The position numbers and the translations under genes were made by a program. Below the pieces are notes generated by a model, which did no database searches, was not told the origin of the DNA, and was given only the letters and a program-made list of their open reading frames with translations. Shown here piece by piece: positions 34,935-47,550 of a DNA stretch of 64,000 bases. The stretch's first letter is position 1, and the number at the start of each line of letters is the position of its first letter. The stretch comes from Moniliella sp. 'wahieum' (lineage: Eukaryota > Basidiomycota > Moniliellomycetes > Moniliellales > Moniliellaceae): assembly GCA_003971905.1 (NCBI GenBank), contig RSEE01000004.1, positions 992,001-1,056,000 of the forward strand, written 5' to 3'.

Positions 34935-37761
34935 TTACAGCTTCAGCTGCCCACCCTGGGCTGGTGGTGGTGCCTTGGCCCGCTCCAGCATACCACGCTT
35001 CCGGACCATCGTGTTCCGCTGTCCATCGGCTCCGACCAGGGACACCCCCGGTTGTGTAGCCAACGCCTGGAGCGCCGCCTGCTTCTCTGCGCGCGCACCT
35101 CCCGTCTTGGGTTTGATCGTGGGTGTCGGACCAGAAGGGCCATGGTTGCGAGCTCGCTTGAGCCGGCGGAGGCGAGTGTGCTCTTGCTTCTTTTCTTGCG
35201 ATGTGAGCTCGTTGCGGGCTCCGGCGAAGGAGCGTGATACCCGAGCGCCCTGTGACCCCGGACCTGCTGTAACCCCAGTCCGGGAAGACGGGTCGTACAC
35301 CTCGCGTGGTGCCTGTTGGGTAGCCTGACTGGACGTGGCGAGCATAGGCAACGCTTGTTCCGATGCCATTGCCGCCACCCCACCCGTGGGTGCAGCGGTA
35401 ATTTGCCCGGAATGCACATCGGCCGGACGAGGGGTGTAGTGGGCATTGGACAGACGATCGAGTTGGTGGAACACATTCTCCGCCAGCGTCGTCAGTTGGG
35501 CATGCTCGGCGGCCAGCTTGCTATCTGCCTCAGATGTTGGCGCCGCGCCCGTCTGCGCTTGCGTGTACTCTTGCTCGTACAGCTCGGCCAGGGACTGCTG
35601 GGACTTTTGGTCGCTGAGCGACGCAAGCTTGGAAGGCAGGAACTCCTTCTCGCTCAAAGCCAAGCGGCGCGGCACATCGTCAAATTCACCGGCAAGGATG
35701 CGGCGCTTGATTAATGCTTCCACCTCTTCGTTCTCCTCAGCCGTCGCCAAAGGAGCTGACTTGAGGGCATGAACAAAATCCATATCCATGTCCAGCGCTG
35801 CATCCTTGGCCCGCGACGAGCCCGACGCTTCTCCCTTCAACTCCCACTCCTTTGCCCCCACATTTTCTGCTTCCAACGCAGCAATCTCGGCTTCCAGCGC
35901 CGCTTGTCGTTTTTCGTGCGTGGACAGCCCATCTGCAACATCGTTCTCCGCATCTTCCTCGGCAAACAAATCCTGGGCCACGCGCCGCGCCGTGCCCTCC
36001 ACAGAGCCCTCGTCCTCATCTGAAGAACTCTCCTCCTCTTCTTGGTGACCCGGCGCATCCAGACTCATCTCTTCTCCCTCAAAATAGGAGGGCTGGTAGA
36101 AGTAGATGCCATCTGATTTTCGTCTTGTCCGTCTCCATGTTCCTCCTCCTCATCGTCCTCCTCCTCCTCACCGTCTCCATCTTCGTCTTCGTCTTCGTCC
36201 TCCGCTTCGTCGTCCCCGTCCGAATAAATACCCATGCCATTTTCACCCAATGAAGCAAATAAGGGAAAGCCCTGGGGTTCGCGCATACCGGGGCACGCTT
36301 GATCCGACGCACCTGAACTTGGTCTGAGAAGCGAATTCGGCCGCGGCCAGCACTAGTCGATGGGGTCCCATTGCAGGCGGGAGGAATCTGATTGCCCTGA
36401 GCCGCCGACGTGGACTTGCAGCCAGTGGAGCGTCCCGCTGCAGTAGGGGGTGCAAAGAATTGATCGTACATAAGATTGCCATCCTCCTCTTCCCCCTCCA
36501 CGTCTGAGACCCAGGTGGAAGGGTCAGCGAACATGTCCACGTCCGCTTCAGGTTCTTTCGCCTCGGCGGCAATTGTGTCCCGTTGGAAGGCAGCCAAGTT
36601 GAAAAATCCATCATCTAGGCTGGACGAGGGTGCAGGCGTGGCAGGCTCAGCGTCTTGTGGTACATCCTCCATTTCCTCCGCCTCGTTATCCGAGTCAGAG
36701 CTCGAGTCCAATTCAGAAGCGACACCGAACATATCCTTTCTTCGCAGTTGCTTCTCTTCGTCCTGGAGAGGCTCAAAAGTCACCCGGCTAGCCTCCTCAT
36801 CATCCGACAAGTCAGATGCGCCTGGGAAACCCTCCTCCTCCTCCTCCTCAGGGCCATAGAACTCATCGTCAGACAAATCCTCAAGCTCAGCATCTTCGAA
36901 TTCAGCCTCTTCGTTATTGTGCGGTGCACCCGACGACTCAATCGTAACACCATGCTTGCGCAATTCGGCGCGCACCTTCAAGATTTCGTGCGGGGAAAAC
37001 CCGATCGCCTTAAGTTCTGCATCGGTCATGGCCGCCAGCCGAGCCAAATCTTCGTCCGTTGGTTGCTCCTCGCTGCTATCGTACTCTTCTTCATCCTCGT
37101 ATTCAGCTTCGGCAGTGGCCATCCGCGCATCGGCTTCGTCATCCTCCTCTTCCTTTTGTTCCGCTTGGACTGCCTGTTCACAAACCCCATCCAGGCCGGC
37201 ATGGCGGAGCTCGAGCTGGGCCCACAGTTGTGCTGCCCTCCACAGTCTCAGTAGTCGCGCCAGCCTCAGCAGGAGGAGGTGGAGGGACATAAAGCTCAGT
37301 TAGGGGCGTTGGCGGAGGCAAGAGATCAGGGATCGCTTCGGACTCGGACCCGGACCCGGACTCGGACTCGGACTCGGACTCAGGGTGGAGGGGCCGCTTT
37401 CGCTTGTTGGTAGTGCGGATTGTGGGAGGGTGGAGCGTCCTGCTGCGGCAATGAGGTAGGCATGGATGGCAGGACGAGCCTCCGACTCGGTGGCGACACC
37501 AGCATCAAATAGGGCTTTGACCGCATCGCGGGTTTGGACATGGAGCCAGTGCTGGTGCTCAGCCCATGACGCTGAGGGCCCCAGGGAGGTGGGAGTAGCG
37601 GTTTCTGCCACTGGGGACGGCATGGAGGCATTGCTAGAGGAAGGAGCAAAGGGCAGACCGGCCAGGGCGGTGGGCAGGCTGGCGAGGAGCTGCGGGTGGG
37701 CGGCGACGCGGTCGCCCAGCTCGACGAGCCAGGCGGGGGGAATGGGATCCGCGGGGGGCAT
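34935..37761 (-). CDS. MPP10: U3 snoRNP component Mpp10
   Basis: Nucleolar scaffold of the small-subunit processome that works with Imp3 and Imp4 in 18S rRNA processing. The N-terminus (MPPADPIPPAWLVELGDRV, from 37761) leads, after a frameshift near 37390, into a Ser/Glu repeat encoded by GGACTC-type hexamers and then the family signature AIPDLLPPPTPLTELYV. After another shift near 37240 comes AAQLWAQLELRH. The middle is extremely acidic (several Glu/Asp runs, for example DDEFYGPEEEEEEGFPGASD). A shift near 36290 leads to GMGIYSDGDDEAEDEDED and then the conserved C-terminal half, with ALKSAPLATAEENEEVEALI, RRILAGEFDDVPRRL, a SLAELYEQEYTQAQTG core and the basic tail KKQEHTRLRRLKRARNH. Total length is about 930 residues. 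No intron is needed. Confidence 0.88.
37330..37385 (-). repeat. Coding hexanucleotide repeat in MPP10
   Basis: Tandem (GGACTC/GGACCC)n on the plus strand encodes alternating Ser-Glu/Ser-Gly on the minus strand. It lies next to a frameshift, as expected if repeat copy number or base calling is unstable there. Confidence 0.75.
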
Positions 37762-38381
37762 GCGATGCTGGGGCAGTAAGGTGGAGGTGCGCGGGGAGGT
37801 GCGTGCGGGGTGGTCCTCACTGCTCGTTCACACCGTCGCGGCCGTTCGTGGCGATGATGATGATGATGATGGCGGGGGCAGAACAAAAAAATGGGCAAAA
37901 AATTAGCGCCCCCTCGCGCCACACGACTGCGCCTCACTGCCCCCGAGCCTGGGTGGCGGAAGTCCCATTCCGCCTCGAGGGCGCCTAGACACTGGCCCCC
38001 TGGCGGTGGCCCTCCTGTGGGTGGGGGCACAGCATTCAGGATTCAGCGGGCAATGCGAAACACGCTAGGGCAGGGCGCATCGTTGCCGCCGGGGTGGAAA
38101 GGGGAGAGGTGATGGTGGAGGGCGTGGTGGAGGTGGTGGAGGCAGTGGAGGCAGTGGTGGTAGCGGGCCGGCTGAGGACAGGGAGAGGCGGCTGTAGCAC
38201 ATACCAGCTGTGCCCCCACGTGGCCTGCCCTGCGCCCCAAGCCCTCCCAAGCCTCCGAGCAACCGCCTGGATGCCGATCATCGATCATCGACCATTGGCT
38301 CGAGCTCAGCACCATCGACCACCGATGATCATCGACCATCGGGCCACAATTGCATACTTACGAAATGCTGCGCGCATTGAA
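37762..38381. other. Divergent spacer between MPP10 and the PX-domain gene
   Basis: It contains an (ATG)n microsatellite at 37853-37871, a GGTGGAGGCAGTGG purine-rich repeat at about 38110-38165 and a CGATCAT palindromic cluster at 38275-38340. It probably holds both promoters, although the 5' end of the PX gene is not certain. Confidence 0.5.
38275..38340. repeat. CGATCAT / CGACCAT array
   Basis: Two perfect CGATCAT units and CGACCAT (38275-38295), repeated imperfectly at 38318-38340 as CATCGACCACCGATGATCAT. The two blocks are partly inverted relative to each other. Confidence 0.75.
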
Positions 38382-39165
38382 ATGTTCATCGTGGTGGCAG
38401 CAGGGGTCGCAGTCCCTGAATTAGTCGTCCGCAGACGGCGGGCATACCGGCCCAGACCGTCCTGTCTACCCGGGCGCACACGCACCGACTTGGAGCGGTT
38501 TCGTTCCCTGCAATTCTCCATCTTGCGACGGTACTGCGATTTCCGTTGGCTCCACGCCGTCTTCATCCACAACCGCCAATTGTCCATCTCGCGTCCGTCC
38601 TGGAGAAGGTCATGGTGGGCCGTTTCAACCCGATGCTGGTCGAGTGCGAGCGGATGGGGCTTGGAACTGTGCATTAACAAGACTGCCAATCACCCCGAGC
38701 ACCCTCTTCAAGCCAGTTCAAATTCCGAGCAAGCACCGCCGGCACCGGGTAAGGCCGAGCAGGACATGGCCGAGCAGTTTGCTGCCCTCCTGTCAGCTTG
38801 TTATCAAGGGCGACCTGCGCCTGCCTCGCAGGTGTGGGGGAAGCGAAAGCTCTGGCAGCGCAATGCGGGGAGGAGCAAACCGAAGTGGACGTCCATGACC
38901 TGGACTCAATCGTGTACGAGTCCAATAGGACGGTGGGGCAGTGTCTGCAAGGTGTGCCAACGCGCCAGGATGCGTGGATTGCTCGGTGCGGGCTGCCGAT
39001 GACCTGAACAAAGCGCTGGCCAAACACGATCGGATACGGGACCAAGGACACATAGGGTCCATAAGGACTTGGTCGAGCGCGAGACTGAGATTATGCAGGG
39101 CCGCCATACCCGTTTTGATGTCATATCTCCAGCCTTTGCCAGCGGGTGGTGTGGCCAACTTTGAC
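38382..39165 (+). CDS. PX-domain protein (sorting nexin, Vps5-like PX) with possible GAT-like segment
   Basis: A PX domain, which binds phosphatidylinositol-3-phosphate on endosomes, is visible across three frames: TRTDLERFRSLQFSILRRYC, DFRWLHAVFIHN, then after a shift near 38575 PPIVHLASVLEKVMVGRFNP and MLVECERMGLELCINKTANH. The order SILRRYxDFxWL, VPEK-like VLEKVMVGRFN and CINKxANHP matches the Vps5/SNX1 type. Downstream, near 38830-39030, another frame reads GEEQTEVDVHDLDSIVYESN and DDLNKALAKHDRI, which resembles a GAT-type helical segment more than a BAR domain; this part is tentative. Reading ends near 39165. The start is unclear and an upstream exon may exist. At least four indels are needed. 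Confidence 0.55.
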
Positions 39166-39803
39166 CAGAACACACCAAGGATATCCACTCTGCTTGGGCC
39201 TTTGGATTCTGGAACAGGGAATGGTCCACAAGTGGAAAGGGTATATGCTGCGCTTGTCGCTCGACAGATCAAGTACCTTCACAAGCTCTGCCCCAGCGCG
39301 CGGATATTTTTGCCACTGCGACTATCCCTGTGGCTATGCTCCACCTCCATCCAGTGGGCGGCCGCTGTCGCTCCTAGTACCAAGGTAACGAGAGATGCGC
39401 TTTTGTCTGTTGCGACAGACCGCGTCGAACCACCCATATTATGTCCTCCATCTGTGCTGATGAAGCTGATGGTGCATGGTGACAGGCACGGCGATGTACC
39501 AATCGCTAGTGATGGATGGACTCTGGCTCACTGAGTAGATGCAATGCATTAAAGTATGAGTGTTAATTAGTAGTAGCCCTCAATGGAACAAGGATCTATG
39601 AATAGCGCATCGAGAGATGTATGGACACCATCATTTCCCTGAGCGCACCACACCCAAGCGAAACTATCGAAACCGGTAAGAGAACAAGAGGCAAAAGAGA
39701 CACGACCAAGAGACCGGGAGCAAATGGCCGGAGACGGGGGCGGATTCAAGCATCGGGTGCCCCCTCGACCTCGACATGACTCCCGCATCGGCACTCACTG
39801 CTT
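39166..39803. other. Spacer between the PX gene and the 3' end of URA2
   Basis: The genes on either side converge. An open frame continues on the plus strand to 39534 but has no recognisable domain; it may be a C-terminal part of the PX gene in another frame, or nothing. Confidence 0.4.
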
Positions 39804-42800
39804 TTAATTAGCATGGTACATGACCAGGGCGAGAAGGGCCGAGCGGATCCAAACGCCGTTCTTGACCTGGCGCCAGTAGGCCGCGTGCTCCGACAAGTCC
39901 ACCTCCTCTGCCAACTCGTTAACACGGGGCAGCGGGTGCAGGACAATCATGCTGGGCTTGGCACGGGTCAGGACATCATTGTTGACCACGTAGGCATCCT
40001 TGACAGCCTCGTACTCGGCCGGGTTGGTGAAGCGCTCCTTCTGCACCCGTGTGACATACAGCACATCCGTGGTCGGCAGTACCTCCTGCAGATCCGTCGT
40101 CTCGTATTGCGCTACCCCACGCCGTGCTGCCTCTGCCTTCACCTCCCGCGGCATAGACAGCGCCGCAGGCGAAACGTAGTTGAGAGTCACACCGTACAGC
40201 GCCAGGAGGCGCACCAGGCTGTGTGTCGTCCGTCCATTCTTGAGGTCGCCCAGCAATGTGACCGTCAACCCGCTAACAGTACCGAGCTCTTCGCGAATGG
40301 TAAAGACGTCCAGCAGCGCCTGAGTTGGGTGCTCTCCAACACCATCGCCGGCGTTGATGATGGGCACCTGCGAGGCTCGCGCCGCCTTCTGGGCCGAGCC
40401 CACCGCAGGGTGGCGCATGACGATAGCGTCAGTGTAGGAACCGAGCGTGCGCACCGTGTCCTCCAGCGTTTCGCCTTTGGCCACGGATGAGGTTTGACTC
40501 TTGACCGGGAGCACTTGGCCACCTAGACGGTACATGGCTGCCTCGAACGAGGACGAGGTGCGGGTCGATTCTTCGTAGAAGAGCGTGCACAGCACACGGT
40601 TGCGCAGAATGTTGAGCATCCCGTTCCGCTCCACACCCATCCGAATCTCCTGGGCCACCGAGAACAAGCTGTGGAGATCGTCGCGGGTAAACTGCTTCAC
40701 CGAGAGAACATGGCGGCGGTTGAACGATGGATGCGCCAGCTGCAACGCCGAAGCCGGGCTCAACTCGCGGGCGGGCTTTGGCGCAATCGGCTGCACCAGC
40801 TCGCTCGCCGTATCCAACACTGGGGGCAGTGACACCTCGCTCTCAGCAATAGACACCCGACGAACGTGACGCGTAACATTGGATGCACCAAACGAGGCCG
40901 ACACGTTCTGGCCCACAGGGCCATGCGACACACTCTCACCATCAACAAAGACGGTCTTGCCCTTGTTCACCACACGAGAAACGGCACCAATGGTGGCGCG
41001 CGTTGCTAGTGGCGACCAAACCTTGCCCGCTGGAAGCGGAGCAGCACGGTCAACATCCACCTGTACTTCCGCATCCAGCGGGGCGTTGAATCCAAAGATG
41101 TCGCGCGGGGCCTTGAAGAGCTTGTCGTAAATGTCTTCCAGACGCAGACGTTTCTGGTTGACTGCGTCGAGGAGAAGATGCATACTCTCCACGACACCCG
41201 ACGCGGCCGAGACGGAGTGGCCAAGCTGGACACCCATAAAGTAGGGCAAGCTACCCACGGAGAGCACGTCAATGTTTGCCAGGTTCTCCCACAGTGCGAC
41301 CTGATCCGCCTCCGTCGGCAACACGGTCGCCTTGGGGTAGGCGTCACGGTTGAAGAACAAAGCATAGATAGGGACGTCCACTGTCACCTTGAGCCCCTTG
41401 TTCTTGGCGAGTGTGATGAGGTTCAGGTGGGCCGGATCAGTCAAGCCGGTAACGTGGATGGCACGTTGCTGCAAGCTGGCCAAGAGAAGGATCGAGGCCA
41501 GGTCGTTACCCTTGGCGCTCGTCACCAGAAGACGGTTCGTAGGCCACTCGGAAACATTGGCTGCCACTGTAGCCAATGGGACGGCCTCTCCGTTCGGATA
41601 AGAAGTCACAACGCACAGAGTGCGGGTACGCTCCGACAGTGCCGCCACTTCGTCTGGTTGGGCCGTGGCGGGCACGGCAAGCGCCAGCGACACATCGCAA
41701 TAGGCCGCTCCGGCCAACTTGCCCTCAATGATCGATAGAGTGTGCTCGTCTTGGATCGAGGTGGTGGTACCCAAGGCGAAAGGTGAACCGTGGTAAACCC
41801 GGCAGAGAGCGAGGCCTTGGTCAACTCAGCCAGCTCACGAGCGCCCACCTTGGGATCGGCAACGTCGGGTAGGAAGGCTCCAACATTGAACAAACCAGGG
41901 AACGTGTGGGTTTGGTGCGACGTTTTGAAGTCGATGCTCGAGATGGGGAAGTCCGAGCCAGCACGGCGGTAACGCGCCAGAGCTTCAATGTAGAGTTTGG
42001 CGTTCTTGACGTTGGTGATAAGCGGAATAGACCGGTCAATTGCCAGGCGACGGGCTTTGTACCCAATCGAAGTGAACGTAGGAGGACGACGGTACTTGTT
42101 CTTACTTGGGAGCGAGATGAAGAGAGAAGAGACACCTTGCGACAAGTGTGAAAGCAGCGAGTAGTTCGACATTTTGTTGTCGTCTCCCTTCCAGTCCTTA
42201 TCCTCGGGCAAGGCCTCGAGCTGGATGATGGGGATACCTTGCTCAGAGTAGAAGTCGGCTGTACCACTTGAGCCGTAGAGAGTGTAGCCCAACTGGTGCA
42301 GCGTCCGTACGGACTGGACCAGCTCCTGCTTCTCGCTGAAAGATCCCACCGATAAGAGGACATTCTTTGTCGGTAATTTGAGGCCCGATGCGATCATGCC
42401 CTTCAGGTACGCCTCGTACTTGTCGTGACCGAAACAAGCAACCTCACCCGTTGAGGCCATCTCCACACCCAAGATCGGGTCGGCACCAGCCAAACGGCTG
42501 AACGAAAACTGCGGGACCTTGACACCCACGTACTCTTTAGGTAGCGTGATCTTGGGATACGGCTCAATGGGCAAGCCCAACATCACTTCCGTGGCCATCT
42601 CGATCGCGTCGACACCCGTGACCTTGGAGACGAAGGGGAAGGAGCGGGCAGCACGGACATTGCACTCGATCACCTTAATCTCGTTGTTCTTGGCAATGAA
42701 CTGGATGTTAAAGGGTCCTGTGACATGGAGCGATTCCGCAATCTTAGCCGTCGCCGCAGTGATGCGCCGCACCGTCTCAGGATCAAGATCCTGAGGAGGG

Positions 42801-45800
42801 AGGATAAGAGTAGCGTCACCCGAGTGCACACCAGCATTTTCGACGTGCTCCGAGATGTAGTGCATGACCAGCTTGCCATCGCGAGCGACGGCATCCATCT
42901 CAATCTCCTTGGCACCCTCAAGGTACTTGGAAATGACGACCGGATGTTCTCGGTTAACGGCGGCGGCTTGGGAGAGGTAAGAGCTAAGGTCATCCGAAGA
43001 GTAAACCACGTTCATCGCTGCCCCAGACAGGACATATGACGGGCGGACCAAAACGGGATAGCCGAAGCGCTCGCATGCAGAGTAGGCGTCATCGTACGAC
43101 GTGAGTTCCTTCCACATCGGCTGGTCCACACCAAGTTTGTCGAGCATACGCGAGAACTTGTACCGGTTCTCAGCCATGTCAATGTTCTCAGGCGAAGTAG
43201 TACCGAGCACCTTGACGTCTTGACGATGCAGGGGGAGCGCAATGTTGTTGGGAACCTGTCCGCCCATGGAGATAATCACGCCGCTCGACTGCTCAAGATC
43301 ATAGATGTCCAAGACCGTCTCGAGACTGATCTCGTCGAAATACAAGCGGTCCGCCTCGTCATAGTCTGTTGACACCGTCTCAGGATTGTAGTTGATCATG
43401 ACAGTCTTGTACCCACGGGCGCGTAGCGTGCGAACAGCACGCACAGCGCACCAGTCAAACTCAACACTGGAACCAATCCGGTACACAGAGCCAAGCACAA
43501 TGATCCCTTTGTCGTTGAAGTCCACATCGTGCTCGGTGGCATGGTAGGTGGTGTAGAGGTAATTGGTATATGCCGGAAATTCGGCAGCGACCGTGTCGAT
43601 CTGTTTAACGAAGGGCATGATCCCCGTCTCCTTACGAACGCGGCGGACTGCAAGCTCGGTGCTGCCCATGCACTTAGCAAGCAGCTTGTCAGAAAAGCCG
43701 AGCTGCTTACCCGCCCGCAGCTGGTCAGGGCTGAGCTGCGACAGTGTCTGCTTTGTGAACCATTGAGCAGCCTTAGTAATGCGCTCAAGCTTGTGAAGGA
43801 ACCAACGGTCAATCGAGTGGCATCGTGAATCTTGTCAACCGAGTAGCCCTTGCCAAAAGCGTTGGCAATCGCAAAGATGCGACGGTCCGTGGGAACAGTA
43901 AGCTCTCGATCAATCTCATCGTCCTTGACCAAGTCGTTCTAAAAGAGAATGATAGGCGGGGGAAGTCAGTAATCAGGCCCAAAATAGATAGGATGAAAGG
44001 CAGCGCAAGCTTGAGGGATACGTACCGTGGCAAAGCCAGGGAAGGAGGGGTCGATTGAACGAATTGCACGTTGAATCGCTTCTTCAAAGGTGCGACCGAT
44101 TGACATGACCTCACCAACCGACTTCATCGACGAGCCCAGTGTGGACGAGACGCGAACAAACTTGCGCAGATCCCAGCGAGGGAACTTGCAGACCACATAG
44201 TCAAGTGACGGCTCAAAGCACGCCGAGGTTTTTTGGGTTACTGAATTGCGGATCTCGTTGAGGGGGATATTGAGACCCAACTTGGCAGCGATAAAGGCGA
44301 GCGGGTAGCCGGTGGCCTTGGACGCCAGTGCGGACGAACGTGACAGACGGGCGTTGACCTCAATAATGCAGTACTCCTTGCTGTGAGGGTTGAGTGCATA
44401 CTGGATGTTGCACTCACCTACCACACCCAAGTGGCGAATAACGTTGACAGCAGTGGTACGAAGCATGTTGTAATCCTCATCAGACAACGTTTGGCTCGGC
44501 GCGACAACGATTGAGTCGCCGGTGTGAATTCCAAGTGGGTCAAAGTTCTCCATGTTGCAGACGGTGATGCAGTTGTCCTGAGCGTCACGAACAACTTCGT
44601 ACTCAACCTCCTTCCACCCGCGCATCGACTTCTCCACCAGTACTTGCGGCGAGTTGGCAAACGCAGCCGTGCAGAGCTTCTGCAGCTCATCCACATTAGA
44701 GGCAAACCCACTACCCAACCCACCAAGGGCAAACGCCGCACGAACAATCACTGGGAAGCCAATCTGCTTGGAAGCCGCCAGAGCCTCCTCCCAAGTCGTG
44801 GCCGAGGCCGAGGGAGCAACCTTCTCGTTAATTTGGGCCAGAGCCTTAGCGAATAGGTCACGATCTTCTGTCGTGATGATCGTGTCAATTGGAGTTCCAA
44901 GAATCGTGACCCCCAAGGCAGTGAGTTCATCCTTAATGGCAATACCCACGTTGAGGGCCGTCTGTCCACCAAATGTGACCGCAATACCGTCAGGCCGCTC
45001 GTGCTTGATGACCTTCAAGACAAATTCGGGTGTGACTGGAACGAAATAAACCTTGTCGGCCAAACCGGCACTCGTTTGGATCGTAGCAATGTTGGGGTTG
45101 ATAAGGACAGTGTAGATACCCTCCTCCTTGAAAGCCTTGATCGCCTGACTGCCCGAGTAGTCAAACTCTCCAGCCTGACCAATCGACAGACCGCCAGATC
45201 CAAGCACAAGAACCTTGCGCACATTGACACGAGGGTGCGCCGCTTGGTTGTCCGCTTTCTTGCCTCCGACAAAGGGAACGGGGGGAAGGGTCGGGGCAGG
45301 CGTCTTGGAAGCCGCCTTGACCGCGGCACAGTCAACCACGGAGCGGATGAACACATCAAACAGGAACTCCGTGTCGCGCGGGCCAGGAGCAGACTCTGGG
45401 TGGAACTGGACCGAAAAGAAAGGGCCTGCGATGAGTAGATACCCTCGTTGGAGCCATCATTGGCATTTTGGAAGAGCTCATGCCAGCCGTGAGGAAGAGA
45501 GTCGACGTTAACGGCGTACCCGTGGTTTTGGGAGGTAATGTAACAGCGCCCGCTCAGAACATCAGTGCAGGGGATGTTGGCACCACGGTTACCAAATTTC
45601 ATCTTTTCCGTTTTTGCACCTGCAGCGAGCGAAAGAAGTTGATGGCCGAGACAAATACCGAAGATGGGCACCACATCCTCGCCTTTGCGGGCAAGGAGTT
45701 TTTCAACGGTCTTAATAGTCGCACCACACATGGTGGGGTCACCGGGACCGTTCGAAATAAACACACCATCAAAGGGCTCAGACTCCTGTGTCGTTACATC

Positions 45801-46836
45801 ATAGTCCCACGGCACCACCTTGAGCTCAACCCCACGAGAGGTGAAGCAGCGGATCTGGTTGCGCTTCATACCCACGTCAATGGCAATAATCCGAAGAGGA
45901 CGGCCGGAGGGGTGCAAAAGTTGACTGGTAGCCGTACCCTTGGCATCGTTGGTGGCCGTCGTAGCCAGGGTAAAAACTGAGGCTTGGTGAGGGAGACCTT
46001 GGCGACCAAGTTGGTGGCGTTGTTGTCGGCGTAGGGAATTTGCTCAAACTCGACGCGCCAAAGAGCATCAGCGTCACCAGCGAGGCCGGTCACAGGCTTG
46101 ACAGCAGGCGTTAGCGCAGGCGAGTCGGCAGCAATGGCTGCCTTGAGGGAACGCAGCGGATCTTTGGGAGAGGACGAAAAGTTCTGCCGAGCCAGCAGTT
46201 TGCCCAGCATCGATCCACGGTCACGGATCTTTTGTGTAATAGCACGGGTGTCGATACCATAAATAGCAGGCACACCATTCTCGGTGAGCCACTGGCCGAG
46301 GCTCGACTGGGCCAAAAAGTGGGAGAAGTCCTCGCTGTAGTAGGCCACGACAAGACCAGCAACGTGAATGCGGGATGACTCGAAGGGCAAGGCGAGCAGT
46401 TTTGCGTCGCGGCATCTACTTCCTTGCGCGAAGGGACACCGTAGTTCCCCACGAGGGGGAATGTGAGCACAAGAATCTGGCCCTCGTACGAAGGATCGGT
46501 GAGGGACTCGACGTAACCAACCATGCCTGGCCAAATAATAGCAATTAGTACGGGCAGCAAGCAAAGCCAGAGATCGAAAGCGGAAATGATGCACATACCT
46601 GTTTGGAAGACGCACTCGCCGCTGACGCTCTTGGAAGCACCAAAGCTGAAGCCTCGGAAAGCAGTGCCGTCGGCAAGCTCCAAGACCATGTCCCCAGCAT
46701 CGGCCGCATGGGGAGCGTAAGGAGCCGGACGGGTGGCAGGCGGAGCAGGACCGGCAGTGGGCGTCGCCATGGCGGGCGCCGCTGTAGTTGCCGGTGCCGG
46801 CGCGGGAGCAACGGCAGGAAGAGTGGAGGGGCTCAT
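39804..46836 (-). CDS. URA2: Multifunctional pyrimidine enzyme: glutamine-dependent CPSase, inactive DHOase-like, aspartate transcarbamylase
   Basis: First two steps of pyrimidine synthesis: carbamoyl phosphate from glutamine, then carbamoyl aspartate. About 2,230 residues. Order from the N-terminus (M at 46836): a Pro/Ala-rich leader, the CPSase small chain ([15 protein letters not shown]; catalytic Cys in [22 protein letters not shown]), the large chain with two ATP-grasp halves ([19 protein letters not shown]; later [27 protein letters not shown]), a DHOase-like domain, then ATCase ([36 protein letters not shown]) ending MYHAN. The DHOase zinc motif (HxH) is replaced by [11 protein letters not shown], so that domain is inactive, as known for fungal Ura2. 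Introns: 46527-46598 and 43939-44025. Frameshifts are needed near 46415, 45950, 45430, 43810 and 41775. The CPSase/ATCase pair is expected to be inhibited by UTP. Confidence 0.95.
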
Positions 46837-47550
46837 GGCGAATAGAGAGGGTAACCGGAGCGGTGGGGATGGAGGGCTTGTGAGGGGGCAACCTTCCTGG
46901 CAGGCCAAGTGTCCTACCAGGAGAGAGAGGAAAGAAGGCACGTCTCGCAACTCGCTGGCTGTCCATTTGTTACACGGAAAAAAACTCGTCCGTCGGATGA
47001 GCAGAGCGGAATTGGGGAAAGCGGAGGCATGGCGCCAGTGTTCTCTTGTCCCGCCGGTCTCGCCTTGCTGCTGTGTGACGTGTGATGCATGTGATACCAC
47101 ATGTGACTGTCACATGTCAACCCGCCCAATGCCCCTGCGCAGGGGCAGTGTCACCAGCCGAGGTGTGCTCAGCACAGCGCCAGCGTGTTGCCGCCTTTCC
47201 AACTTTAATGACAGTGGCCACGAGAAGAGGAGGATCCTTTTATACACGCTGTGGGGTAGCAGAAACATTAGGACACGAAAGCCACTAAAGGTCCTACCTT
47301 CCTACTTGCATTGCCCCGCCCCACTCGCTCCCTTTCGTCGACCACTCGCGCCCAGCCCACTCGCTTCCCATAAACGCTAACGCAGCAAAAAGTTAAATCA
47401 GCATCATTTCCGCCTCCTCATAAGCGTTTGGCAGCCGGGCTAGTATGTCCCGCCTGCTACCGCATGGACCCACAAAAGAATGTGTAGCCATATCATTACC
47501 AAAGCGATATGTGCACTGATGAGCCCCTCTATACGAGCGGCCTGCGACGT
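46837..47550. other. Upstream region of URA2, downstream of mL58
   Basis: No gene is seen. A 19-bp perfect odd palindrome lies at 47099-47117, 263 bp upstream of the URA2 start. Confidence 0.5.
47099..47117. promoter_or_regulatory. 19-bp odd palindrome ACATGTGAC-T-GTCACATGT upstream of URA2
   Basis: Nine-base arms are exact reverse complements around one central T. It is the longest perfect member of the ACATGT/GTCAC word class and sits 263 bp from the URA2 start codon. CACATG/CACGTG-like half sites make a dimeric (for example bHLH-type) binding site conceivable, but nothing in the sequence proves it. Confidence 0.45.

Noticed and set aside
41000..42000. Functional dihydroorotase domain in URA2
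   Set aside because: The zinc-binding HxH motif and its surroundings are missing ([11 protein letters not shown] instead). Fungal Ura2 proteins are known to carry an inactive domain here.
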